Positions 7,035 to 14,355 are shown, counted from the first letter of the stretch. The stretch: 18,493 bases of DNA from Candidatus Thorarchaeota archaeon SMTZ1-83 (GCA_001563325.1 LRSK01000258.1:1-18493); one strand, 5' to 3'. The notes: generated from the letters alone by a model not told the origin. Numbers and translations: made by a program.

Positions 7035-8540
7035 TCACTTCTTGGACTGTACCAATCTGACGATGACAGCGAGTGCTAGAATGACACCACCGATGAACCA
7101 GATCGCATAGTAGGTCTCGAGAGGAATGCTCCACATGGGCATATCAAGCTGAGCAAAAGCATGTGGATAGTCAGTAGTGACATAGTCCACCCCCAGACAC
7201 CAGAGCTGGTCGTAACGAAAAAGTGCATTCACCGTCCAGGCATTGACCGGGATTCCGCTCTGATCGCATACCGAGAAGAAGCTGGCATCGAGCCCGTGAT
7301 AGCAGTTGAGCATGTCATAAGTCATACTGGTAGAGATTGTGACAGAAGGTGCGCTTGAAACGTCGACTCTCAATGCGGTTATCATCTCAGGAAAGTGTTG
7401 TTCCGTGACGTCGAGCCAAGTTGTGTTGCCGGAAGTAACCCAGATGTGGTCGTCGATTCCTGCGCTATGTAGTATCGTGAGACAGGTATTCAGATAGTCC
7501 GAGTGGAAAGGATGGCCCACCGGAGGAGGCCTGAAGTCGACGTTCAGAATGAGTCCCTCGTTCACAGCGAAATCGAGGACGTCACTCAGAGTTGGAATCC
7601 CAGCTCCCTGATATTCGGTGAGTGCTGCAGCAGTCACTAGACCCTGCGCTATCGACTCAAATGGATCCACTCTCACAAACCAAGCACCTGCATTCAATGT
7701 TTCAAGCTCTGATGCATTGAACCATGAGGCATCCTCAGTCTCCCGACCAGGAAACGCATCAGCCACATCTGTTGTACGTTCCAATGAATCATCGTGCATC
7801 AGAAAGGGCACACCATCGAGACTTATGCGCACATCGACCTCAATGCCTGAGATTCCGTGAAGAAGAGACGCCTCTGCAGCTTCCAGTGTGTTCTCTGGTC
7901 CAAGGGCAGCTCCACACCTATGACCTATCGTCAGCGGTTTCATGGACTGAAGACCCCGCGTGACGTTTGATGGGACAAGGAAAAATGGGGTCACAAAGGC
8001 TGCAACATAGGTGGCCAGCAATACCATGACCACGAGTCCCGCTCTTGCCTTTCTCCGTGTTGTGCTACTCTGAATGGCCTGCATGGCGGCGACGAAGGAT
8101 GGAGCGACAACATAGGCTGTGACAACTAGCACCGTCTGGACACTAACGATGATGAAGGGGCTCAAGTATTCCAACGCCTCAAAGAGAAGAACACGGTCAT
8201 CACCCCAGAGCAATGCTAGAGCAAAGAAGATCAGCAAGTATAGCAGACTCAATGTAGGAGGTAGAATCTTATTCAGCCTGCGGGGTCGTACGTGATCATT
8301 TCGGACCAGGATTCTAAGTGAGCCTACCATCAGAACCAGTGAATAGACTAGAGGTAAAACGGAAAATACTGCAATCAGCATCACATAATTCACTCTAAGC
8401 CCAATAACGTCGCCAAGAAACTCGTTGATTCCCTTCCAATATCCCTGTACCAACAATGCAATGCTCAAGAAGATGACAAGAACCAAGAATGTGACTGCAT
8501 AGCTGAGTAGCCACCTTCTTCCACGTGATTCTGTGAGCAT
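7035..8540 (-). CDS. Membrane-anchored glycerophosphodiester phosphodiesterase
   Basis: A 501-residue protein with about five TM segments in residues 12-190, a GDPD domain at about 200-455 and a last TM at about 470-492. The catalytic domain opens IGHRCGAALGPENTLEA (His207, Arg208, Glu216). GIEVDVRISLDG then gives metal ligands Glu234 and Asp236, and LMHDDSLERTTD gives the second catalytic His249. Later landmarks are IPTLSDVLDFA, LNVDFRPP, VNAWTVN and GVDYVTTDYPH, all in family order. Enzymes of this family hydrolyse glycerophosphodiesters to glycerol 3-phosphate and an alcohol. Three sequons (NVT, NAS, NTT) within or beside the domain suggest it faces outward, where it could trim lipid headgroups. 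The usual Gly after His-Arg is Cys209. ATG 8540 is clear. The gene is divergent from the methyltransferase with under 40 bases between starts. Confidence 0.9.
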   Translation of the reverse strand: MLTESRGRRWLLSYAVTFLVLVIFLSIALLVQGYWKGINEFLGDVIGLRVNYVMLIAVFSVLPLVYSLVLMVGSLRILVRNDHVRPRRLNKILPPTLSLLYLLIFFALALLWGDDRVLLFEALEYLSPFIIVSVQTVLVVTAYVVAPSFVAAMQAIQSSTTRRKARAGLVVMVLLATYVAAFVTPFFLVPSNVTRGLQSMKPLTIGHRCGAALGPENTLEAAEASLLHGISGIEVDVRISLDGVPFLMHDDSLERTTDVADAFPGRETEDASWFNASELETLNAGAWFVRVDPFESIAQGLVTAAALTEYQGAGIPTLSDVLDFAVNEGLILNVDFRPPPVGHPFHSDYLNTCLTILHSAGIDDHIWVTSGNTTWLDVTEQHFPEMITALRVDVSSAPSVTISTSMTYDMLNCYHGLDASFFSVCDQSGIPVNAWTVNALFRYDQLWCLGVDYVTTDYPHAFAQLDMPMWSIPLETYYAIWFIGGVILALAVIVRLVQSKK

Positions 8541-8576
8541 CTCGAGACTCCAATCTGGGAAGGGACCTTGTCCGAT

Positions 8577-9401
8577 ATGTCTTCATCGGTTCAACGAGGG
8601 GACTTCAGTGACTTCATAAACCGCATTGACTATTGTTCGGCAAAGGACTCCGTGGAACTGATGACAGAGGACTTCCTCACAGAAATCTACAAGGACCTAC
8701 CCAAGCTTGGTCCGGGGTCTCCTGAAACCGCAAGGAGAGTGTACGCCGCGCTGGAGCTGCCAAAGAGGCCAGTTATCTTGGATGTGGGATGCGGTACGGG
8801 AATGACATCTATTGAGCTAGCTAGAATCTCAGGAGGAAGAGTATTCGCCCTCGACATAAATCAGACCTTTCTTGACATCCTTAGGGAGAGAGCAATAGTA
8901 CAAAGCCTGGCCGAACGAATTGAGACCATAAGGAAGGACCTTAGATCTATGGACTTCGAGGAAGACTCGTTTGACTTGATTTGGGCCGAAAGTGTCGTTT
9001 TTGCGGTTGGTTTCGAGACTGCGCTTAAGGAGTGGCGTAGATTCCTCAAGCCCGGCGGATATCTGGTCATCTCTCTCCTGGTTAGACTTGATGATAATGC
9101 CCCAATCGAAGCCAAGGACTATTGGGAGCACGTCTATCCGTCCGTAATGACACAAGATGAGGTTCAGGACACAATTCTCAAGGCGGGATATAGGCTCCTA
9201 GGCACCCTCAGAATCCCTGATTCAGACTCTTGGGAAAACTGCTACGGACCTCTTGAGGAAATCCTCGGGGAGCTAAGAAACGAATACGCCAATGACAAGC
9301 AGAAGAGAGCCGTGTTGGACATGAACCAAAGGGAGATTGACATCTTCAGGAAATATGGGTCTGAACACTATGGTTTCTTGGTCTATTCGATGCAGGCTTG
9401 A
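8577..9401 (+). CDS. Class I SAM-dependent methyltransferase
   Basis: A 274-residue protein from ATG 8577. VILDVGCGTGMTSIELA (about 64-80) is motif I, the SAM-binding glycine loop. FALDINQTFLDIL carries the acidic residue that holds the SAM ribose. RKDLRSMDFEEDSFDLIWAES is the motif II/III region, with Asp for the adenine contact, and WRRFLKPGGYLVISLL is the post-II helix and strand of UbiE/Methyltransf_11-type enzymes. The last about 90 residues form a helical cap (DYWEHVYPSVMTQDEV...EEILGELRNEYANDKQ) that would choose the substrate, probably a small molecule or lipid. The acceptor is unknown. The frame reaches TTG 8568, but ATG 8577 is preferred, with GGGAAGGGA as a weak ribosome site upstream. 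It converges tightly with the PAP2 gene, only 9 bases between stops. Confidence 0.9.
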   Translation: MSSSVQRGDFSDFINRIDYCSAKDSVELMTEDFLTEIYKDLPKLGPGSPETARRVYAALELPKRPVILDVGCGTGMTSIELARISGGRVFALDINQTFLDILRERAIVQSLAERIETIRKDLRSMDFEEDSFDLIWAESVVFAVGFETALKEWRRFLKPGGYLVISLLVRLDDNAPIEAKDYWEHVYPSVMTQDEVQDTILKAGYRLLGTLRIPDSDSWENCYGPLEEILGELRNEYANDKQKRAVLDMNQREIDIFRKYGSEHYGFLVYSMQA

Positions 9402-9410
9402 TATAACCAG

Positions 9411-10229
9411 CTACAGGCCAATCCTATCGAAGATTAGAGGCCACAGGAATGAACCCACGAATCCTACAACCGCATATCGAATCAACCGAAACCATGTGCC
9501 AGTAGGAAGGAGGAGTGGCAAGCCATACATGAAGACGAGTACGAGAACAATCCCCAGGACCACACGCAGTACTACACGCCATCTCTGGCCGTTCTTAGCC
9601 TCAGTTGTGAAATTGACGAACCTACCTTCCAGCCAGAGTCCAATGGCGAATCCTACTATCAGACCGCCTGTAGAACCGAAGTCGTCACCTGGAGCAGTGA
9701 AGACTAGGTCAGTGATTGCTGTTGCCGCGATACCGAGGACTAGGAGGGACAGATAGAGGACATCACGACTGTATCTGGATAGGAATACGCTGATTGGCGT
9801 CTCGAGCCTCCACCAGTGAACACCAAGGTAGATCCTTGACAGACCTATTAGGACTATAATTGTCACAAACACCACAGCTACCCACCACTTCTTCAACTTG
9901 ATACTCAGCCAACTGTAGACAACAGTGGAACTCTGCGCATGACCACTAGGTAGACTATAGCCGGATGCAGTGGCACCGGGAAGCCAATCAGAGACAGGCG
10001 GACGTGGGTTCGCAAACGTGCCCTTCAACCAGAAATTGACCGCTCCAGAGAACAAGTAAATCAGCCCGAAGATGATGGTTTCTCGCTTTTTGACCGCCCA
10101 GAAACCAAGCACAAGAATCAACAGGTATGCGTTTGAACCTCCTAGCTCTGTCACGGCGAGGAAGAACTGATCAGCCCAGGGCATGGTATCCCTGAGAATG
10201 TCAGTCCACATTATGTCGAACAGATTCAT
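9411..10229 (-). CDS. PAP2-type phosphatase with aberrant third motif
   Basis: A 272-residue polytopic membrane protein. Motif 1 is complete (Lys69, then Arg76-Pro77 in KGTFANPRPP). Motif 2 is complete (LPSGHAQS, His97). Motif 3 has Ser131, Arg132 and His138 in SRIYLGVHWW, but the Asp normally four residues after that His is replaced by Leu142, with Glu143 next (HWWRLETP). Family members remove phosphate from lipids such as phosphatidate or polyprenyl diphosphate via a phospho-His intermediate. The missing Asp normally orients that His, so activity may be weak, altered, or rescued by Glu143. After the motif come at least three more TM segments with GLIVGFAIGLWLEGRFV, an arrangement seen in long PAP2 proteins. 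ATG 10229 follows GAGGAAGGGAAG. The promoter lies near 10282-10290. Confidence 0.85.
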   Translation of the reverse strand: MNLFDIMWTDILRDTMPWADQFFLAVTELGGSNAYLLILVLGFWAVKKRETIIFGLIYLFSGAVNFWLKGTFANPRPPVSDWLPGATASGYSLPSGHAQSSTVVYSWLSIKLKKWWVAVVFVTIIVLIGLSRIYLGVHWWRLETPISVFLSRYSRDVLYLSLLVLGIAATAITDLVFTAPGDDFGSTGGLIVGFAIGLWLEGRFVNFTTEAKNGQRWRVVLRVVLGIVLVLVFMYGLPLLLPTGTWFRLIRYAVVGFVGSFLWPLIFDRIGL

Positions 10230-10262
10230 GATTCTTCCCTTCCTCTAGCACGCAGCAGGTCG

Positions 10263-10320
10263 GAGGTCTAGTTCCTTGCTCCTTATTAATCCAAGCAGCT
10301 TGAGTTGCTAGAGGTCTAGC
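10263..10320 (-). promoter_or_regulatory. Promoter of the PAP2 gene flanked by a repeated CTAGACCTC
   Basis: On the minus strand ATTAATAAGG (10290-10281) is a good TATA-like box about 55 bases before ATG 10229, with inferred transcript start near 10258. The 9-mer CTAGACCTC occurs twice in the same orientation, at 10319-10311 (upstream of the box) and 10271-10263 (between box and start). The upstream copy lies inside a perfect 14-base palindrome, GCTAGA-GG-TCTAGC (10307-10320). Two like sites around a TATA box resemble a paired operator. Confidence 0.5.
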
Positions 10321-10327
10321 GGAGGCA

Positions 10328-10368
10328 GGGGCAGATATTCCCAAGTCATTGGTGTTTACATCTGCCCT
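10328..10368. other. Compound hairpin in the gap between the TMEM175-like and PAP2 genes
   Basis: An 8-base perfect stem (gggcagat at 10329-10336 with atctgccc at 10360-10367, plus a G-T pair outside) encloses an inner hairpin, ccaa-gtca-ttgg (10341-10352). It lies 62 bases beyond the TMEM175-like stop in the otherwise gene-free 10230-10429. It could be a 3' end structure of that transcript, a structured leader or a small RNA. No T run follows on either strand. Confidence 0.35.
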
Positions 10369-10429
10369 CTGGCATCGATAGCCGCGGTCGTCCATGAAGC
10401 GGCACATTCAGAACTCGAGTTCCGTTTCT

Positions 10430-11128
10430 TCATTCTCGATACTCATATGTCCGCTCCATTCTTCTCAGTGCCAGCTCTACAGGCACGTACACGATTGCGG
10501 CTATGAATACCAGAATGAACCAGACTCCAAACTTGGCGTTCAGCTCTGCGAAGGGGCTTGGAATCGGGAAGAAGAGAAGGTCTGCCAGCGTAAGAGTGGC
10601 GGGCGCTATAGCTGAGAGGAGGAAACCCCCGGCAAAGACAAAGGCTGCATAGCCGTCGGTTACCATGTGCTTGTATTCATCCCAAGGCACTTTGCCCCTT
10701 CCTTGTTTCAGAAAGAGCATATGCAATGACGCTACCAAGATGCTGATTGTACCCATGTCCAAAGGGTAGAGCCACTGCTGTGCAACTATAGCCACCTCCT
10801 CTGTGCCTCCCGACAGGCTTGTGAAGAACAGACGCATTATGAATGGGAGAATGGCAACAAGGAAGCAGAGGATGTAGAGAATCCCGGCTATCGCCCCTCC
10901 TAGGATGGGATAATCCTCGAAGAACCGTCGCACCCAGACCCAGAAAAGGCTGATGAAGAAGAATGTAAGGAAGAAGAAGCCTATGGCGAAATAGACATCT
11001 TCTATGGCACTGATCTCATACTCTGTAAGACTGAACGCCGCAAGGCCGATGGCTAGCCCAAACACGGCGTCGGTGATTATCTGAATCGCACGACGCTCAG
11101 ACCTCTGGTGTATACTCTCCTGTGCCAC
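10430..11128 (-). CDS. TMEM175/DUF1211-like six-TM membrane protein (putative K+ channel family)
   Basis: From GTG 11128 the product is 232 residues and begins MAQESIHQRSERRAIQIITDAVFGLAIGLAA. The segment RRAIQIITDAVFGLAI resembles the RxxxFSDxVFAIAIT opening of TMEM175/DUF1211 proteins, with T-D for S-D and the Arg shifted by one. Six hydrophobic segments follow, at about residues 23-42, 47-68, 76-99, 120-141, 160-184 and 203-225, matching the single 6-TM repeat of prokaryotic members, which assemble as tetrameric K+-leak channels. Assignment is by pattern only. The frame extends to ATG 11155, but a strong TATA box sits about 10 bases before that ATG, placing the transcript start near 11140, inside the frame. 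The GTG triplets at 11134, 11131 and 11128 are therefore the likelier starts; the extension would encode an odd PVVVVV stretch. Flanking gaps on both sides exceed 170 bases. Confidence 0.65.
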   Translation of the reverse strand: MAQESIHQRSERRAIQIITDAVFGLAIGLAAFSLTEYEISAIEDVYFAIGFFFLTFFFISLFWVWVRRFFEDYPILGGAIAGILYILCFLVAILPFIMRLFFTSLSGGTEEVAIVAQQWLYPLDMGTISILVASLHMLFLKQGRGKVPWDEYKHMVTDGYAAFVFAGGFLLSAIAPATLTLADLLFFPIPSPFAELNAKFGVWFILVFIAAIVYVPVELALRRMERTYEYRE

Positions 11129-11160
11129 CACCACGACGACCGGCTGACACGCCATTGTTT

Positions 11161-11177
11161 TGATTTATAGTTTTTTT
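11161..11177 (-). promoter_or_regulatory. BRE/TATA promoter of the TMEM175-like gene
   Basis: AAAAAAACTATAAATCA on the minus strand (11177-11161) is the strongest TATA element in the window, with an A-rich BRE-like lead. The inferred transcript start is near 11140, which excludes ATG 11155 as the start and gives a nearly leaderless message starting at one of the GTG codons 11134-11126. Confidence 0.65.
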
Positions 11178-11289
11178 GATTATCTGGACAGCGATGATTC
11201 TTGCTTCTCTGACGAGTGGAAGCCAATACCATGAAGGAAAGACGCTCCAGGCAAGCACTCAACATTGGTAAAAGAACTCCAATCAAATC

Positions 11290-11331
11290 ATCTTTATAGT
11301 CAGTATTGACCATCCAAGCCGAGGTTGTCGT
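11290..11331 (+). promoter_or_regulatory. Promoter and ribosome site of the kinase-TPR gene
   Basis: ATCTTTATAGT (11290-11300) is a TATA-like box about 35 bases before GTG 11332, with inferred transcript start near 11322. GAGGT at 11321-11325 sits 7 bases before the GTG, at the very start of the message. A short dyad, GTCA-GTAT-TGAC (11299-11310), lies immediately downstream of the box. The rest of the gap from 11178 to 11289 shows nothing further. Confidence 0.5.
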
Positions 11332-13227
11332 GTGGAGTACCGCGAGGGAGATGTGGTAAGAGACCCCTATGGAGAAGCCTACACCATCCAGAAAGTGTTG
11401 ACAGGTGGCTTTGGCATCGTCTACATTGTCTATGATCACGGAGCTGGAGGTGTCGTGGCCGTGAAGAGCTTCCAGGACGAGTTCTTCAAAGTCGGTGATG
11501 AAGAGGCCGACGAGATTGTGGCAGACTTCTATCGAGAGGCAGAGGTGTGGATAAAGCTGGGCAATAATGAGAATGTCGTCGAGGCATTCTACGTTTCAGA
11601 ACTTGACTACAAACCACACATCTTCATGGAGTACGTTGATGGCGGGGACCTCAGAAACCGACTCTCGCAAGGACATCTTGGAGTCATTGAGGCACTTTCG
11701 ATGGCTGTTCAGTTCTGCCACGGCATGATATATGCAAACAGCGTCGCGTTGCATGGAGAACAGAGAGGGATTGTCCATAGGGATATCAAGCCTGAGAACA
11801 TAATGCTCAATGAGAAGGGCATTCTGAAGGTAACGGACTTTGGCCTTGTGAGGGTGCTCGGCATGCCGACTGAGGAGAGGATTGGCGGTACTCTTGAGTA
11901 CATGTCTCCTGAGCAGTTCCACAGAATGGATGTGGATACGAGGTCGGACATCTACTCCTTTGGTGTCACCCTATACGAGATGCTCACTGGACTCCCACCG
12001 TTTCTAACGACCGAGCAGAACCCCAGAAAGAGATGGCGCTTCTATGAGCATCATCATCGAGAAGTATTGCCCAAGCCGCCTCGCGAAATCAATCCTATGA
12101 TACCAGAAACGCTAGAGGCGATAGTCCTAAGATGCTTGGAGAAGAGGCCAGAGAACAGGCAGCAGAGTTTCGAGGGGCTTAGAGAGCAACTCATGGTTGT
12201 CTATCGAAGTGAGTTTGGGCAGGTTCCCGAAGCAAAGAGCACCCTCGGAAGATTGTCCGCAAAGGAACTCTATAACAGAGGCATTTCCATGAGCAATCTG
12301 GGGAAACACGAGGAGGCGGTAGGATGTTTTGATGGAGCCCTGGTCATGGACCCACTATTTGATGCTGCTTGGGTTGGCAAAGGCACGGCTCTATTTAGAC
12401 TGGACCGACCAGAGGAGTCCCTTCAATGCATCGAGAGGGCGCTTGAAATAAACCCAGAGACCCCCTACACGTGGATCAACATGGGAGCACTTCTTGCCGA
12501 TCTGGACCGCAGAAAAAAGAGCATAGAATACTTCGATAGGGCAATAGAGCTCAACCCGAAACTTGCTGAGGCATGGGTTAACAAGGGAGGCGTTCTAGGT
12601 GATTTGAGAGAGTACACTAGTTCCATTGAGTGCCTCGACAGGGCATTGAGAATCAACCCAAGACACGCACGAGCCCTGCTCTTGAAGGGAGGCTTTCTGT
12701 TCAGACTTGGTCATGTGGAAGAAGCCTTGACCCAGATTGAGATGGTACTGCAGGTGAACCCAAGGTTCGCGGAGGCTTGGAACACTAAGGGTTTGTTTCT
12801 CGTTGCCGAAGGCAGATTCGAAGAGGGAATGAAGTGTTTTGACAAGGCACTGAAGATTGATCCGGAACACGCTGATGCATGGTTCTGCAAGGGTACAACT
12901 CTTATTGAGCAGCGTGAAATGGAGGGGGGAATGGACTGCCTCGAAAAGGCGTTAGGATTAAATCCGACCCACTCAGAGGCATGGTACAAAAAGGGACTGG
13001 TTCTGGCCATCCTGGGTAGGCTAGAAGAGGGAATGGAATGCCTTGACAGCGCTCTCGAAGCAGATTCGAAACATGCTGATGCATGGGTCGCCAAGTGGGC
13101 AATTCTCAACGAGCTGGGTCGAAAGCAAGAGGCGAAGGTGTGCTTTGAGAAGGCATTGGAGATAGACGTACTTGCGCGAATCATTGATCTGAATGCCCTG
13201 AGGGCCTCAATCTCTTCGAGGGCTTAG
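11332..13227 (+). CDS. Hanks-type Ser/Thr protein kinase fused to nine TPRs
   Basis: A 631-residue cytosolic fusion without TM segments. Residues about 17-290 are a complete protein kinase. The Gly loop is LTGGFGIVY (24-31) and the ATP lysine is VAVKSF (Lys45). The catalytic loop is VHRDIKPEN (His149, Asp151, Lys153, Asn156), and the Mg site is DFG (169-171). The activation segment ends GTLEYMSPEQF, then DIYSFGVTLYEMLTG; the late Arg lies in CLEKRPENR. All catalytic residues are present, so it should be active. From about 311 to 620 there are nine 34-residue TPRs of the AEAWxxKGxxLxxLGRxEEAxxCxDKALxxNP type, typically a docking surface for partner or substrate proteins. The start is GTG 11332, with GAGGT 7 bases upstream and a TATA-like box further back. 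A small 4-TM protein gene follows 66 bases later, possibly linked. The substrate is unknown. Confidence 0.93.
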   Translation: MEYREGDVVRDPYGEAYTIQKVLTGGFGIVYIVYDHGAGGVVAVKSFQDEFFKVGDEEADEIVADFYREAEVWIKLGNNENVVEAFYVSELDYKPHIFMEYVDGGDLRNRLSQGHLGVIEALSMAVQFCHGMIYANSVALHGEQRGIVHRDIKPENIMLNEKGILKVTDFGLVRVLGMPTEERIGGTLEYMSPEQFHRMDVDTRSDIYSFGVTLYEMLTGLPPFLTTEQNPRKRWRFYEHHHREVLPKPPREINPMIPETLEAIVLRCLEKRPENRQQSFEGLREQLMVVYRSEFGQVPEAKSTLGRLSAKELYNRGISMSNLGKHEEAVGCFDGALVMDPLFDAAWVGKGTALFRLDRPEESLQCIERALEINPETPYTWINMGALLADLDRRKKSIEYFDRAIELNPKLAEAWVNKGGVLGDLREYTSSIECLDRALRINPRHARALLLKGGFLFRLGHVEEALTQIEMVLQVNPRFAEAWNTKGLFLVAEGRFEEGMKCFDKALKIDPEHADAWFCKGTTLIEQREMEGGMDCLEKALGLNPTHSEAWYKKGLVLAILGRLEEGMECLDSALEADSKHADAWVAKWAILNELGRKQEAKVCFEKALEIDVLARIIDLNALRASISSRA

Positions 13228-13293
13228 AGATGATCCATATAGCGCATCTGGAAAGAAGACCTTTTAGGGAGAACTGAGAGTCTGTGACTGGGG

Positions 13294-13737
13294 ATGCAGG
13301 GGAAGGTAAGGAAGATGACTGAAGACAGATTGCAGATGTGGGCGGGCCTGGTTGGATGGCTTGTCGTGGGTTGGTTGCTCACAGTCGCAGTGGCTTTCCT
13401 TTGGCTACTTACAGACACAGTGACGGCACTGATCTTTTCACTTGGAATTGGACTTGGGATAGGGATTGCGTTTATCATCATGATAAACGAGACTCTGATT
13501 CGGACGGTGGTTGATGCCTTACAGAATGCAGGTGAGAGTGTTGCCCGACTACTGAGGCTTCGCACCTATGTGAGAGGCGTGCTAGCCATATGGATAATGG
13601 TGCTATTCACACTGGTTGTCCTGATGACTGTGTTCAACTTCATTGAGATAGACAAGTTCAACGCGATCATGGGAGTGCTGGGAAGTTTCGTGGCCTCTGT
13701 GATTGCCTACTACTTCGCTACGAGAACGAGTTCGTAG
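13294..13737 (+). CDS. Small four-TM membrane protein, unknown function
   Basis: A 147-residue protein not recognised as a named family. Four hydrophobic segments lie at about residues 16-38, 42-64, 93-115 and 123-142. A basic amphipathic stretch (NETLIRTVVDALQNAGESVARLLRLR, about 65-90) lies between TM2 and TM3. TM2 is rich in Gly (LGIGLGIGIAF), and the end, MGVLGSFVASVIAYYFATR, resembles the final hairpin of many small prokaryotic membrane proteins ending in YYF. ATG 13294 lies about 30 bases after a CTTTTAGG box (13261-13268), compatible with a leaderless transcript. ATG 13315, preceded by AAGGTAAGGAAG, is an alternative that removes seven residues. It is 66 bases downstream of the kinase gene and on the same strand, so a functional link is possible but unproven. 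It converges with the zinc-ribbon protein gene. Confidence 0.75.
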   Translation: MQGKVRKMTEDRLQMWAGLVGWLVVGWLLTVAVAFLWLLTDTVTALIFSLGIGLGIGIAFIIMINETLIRTVVDALQNAGESVARLLRLRTYVRGVLAIWIMVLFTLVVLMTVFNFIEIDKFNAIMGVLGSFVASVIAYYFATRTSS

Positions 13738-13770
13738 TAGACGTGATATGGCGAGTCCAGGTCAACTGTA

Positions 13771-14355
13771 CTACATCACAGCATCACAGTTCTTGCATTG
13801 AGAACGCAGCGCTGTATTGTTGAAGCCACAATAGGGACACTCGACAGTCTCGCCGATTCTCTCGAATGCCCTTGCCGAAGTGGGATCCAGGCCCTTCAGT
13901 TCGACCACCTCATCCGAAACAGGGTCGTAGATGCGAATCCCATAGACAGGCTGATTGTTGCTGGAGTGCGTTACTCTTGATTCGATAAACTGGCCTAGGG
14001 GTTTTCCCGTGAAGTGGTCCAGCGGAACGGCTCTGACGATCTTGCTGCCCCTAGCCTCAATAATCCTGTCAGTAGTGAGATAGTACCTAGTTCTTCTCAC
14101 ATTGATTAGCATGACTACTAGGACAACGAAACCGATTATGGTCAAAGAGCCAAACATCGCAGCGAGGAGTAACTCATGGGCATCCAGACTCAGAAATGTA
14201 ATCAGAGGAGCGCCCATCGCGAAAAGCAGGCCAAGGAAGATTATCCAGAAGCCAGTTCCCGCCCTCCGAGTCCATACAATGCTCTCACCAGGCAACATAC
14301 CCTCATCTGGAGGGTCAAACCGTCCCGTACCGGTCGGTGGCACACTTTCGTACAT
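13771..14355 (-). CDS. Two-TM membrane protein with bPH-like domain and C-terminal zinc ribbon
   Basis: From ATG 14355 the protein is 194 residues. It starts with a short Pro-rich segment, then MLPGESIVWTRRAG, which resembles the opening of bacterial PH-domain (bPH2/YdbS-like) membrane proteins. Two TM helices follow (about 38-60 and 63-86). RRTRYYLTTDRIIEARG continues the likeness; the xxYxLTxxRIxxxxG pattern is the core strand pair of bPH domains. The C-terminus CPYCGFNNTALRSQCKNC has CxxC-CxxC spacing of a zinc ribbon. A membrane-tethered scaffold role is inferred. The frame runs up to ATG 14442. ATG 14355 has the best ribosome site (AAGGTG, 5 bases away) and begins close to the conserved part; ATG 14391 and 14442 have none. 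The stop is 33 bases from the convergent small membrane protein gene. Confidence 0.75.
   Translation of the reverse strand: MYESVPPTGTGRFDPPDEGMLPGESIVWTRRAGTGFWIIFLGLLFAMGAPLITFLSLDAHELLLAAMFGSLTIIGFVVLVVMLINVRRTRYYLTTDRIIEARGSKIVRAVPLDHFTGKPLGQFIESRVTHSSNNQPVYGIRIYDPVSDEVVELKGLDPTSARAFERIGETVECPYCGFNNTALRSQCKNCDAVM

Noticed and set aside
9783..9838. Frameshift in the PAP2 gene as an explanation for the broken motif 3
   Set aside because: The frame stays open with plausible TM segments on both sides; neither alternative frame restores a convincing HxxxDVxxG, so a real substitution is the simpler reading, although reads should be checked.
10394..10615. A 73-codon plus-strand frame beginning in the spacer and running antisense to the TMEM175-like gene
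   Set aside because: Most of it is antisense to a membrane protein gene; composition is not protein-like and no ribosome site precedes it.
12711..13184. A 157-codon open frame on the minus strand opposite the TPR region
   Set aside because: It is an antisense shadow of the regular TPR codons; low complexity, Ser-rich, no family resemblance, and the plus-strand kinase-TPR gene is unambiguous.
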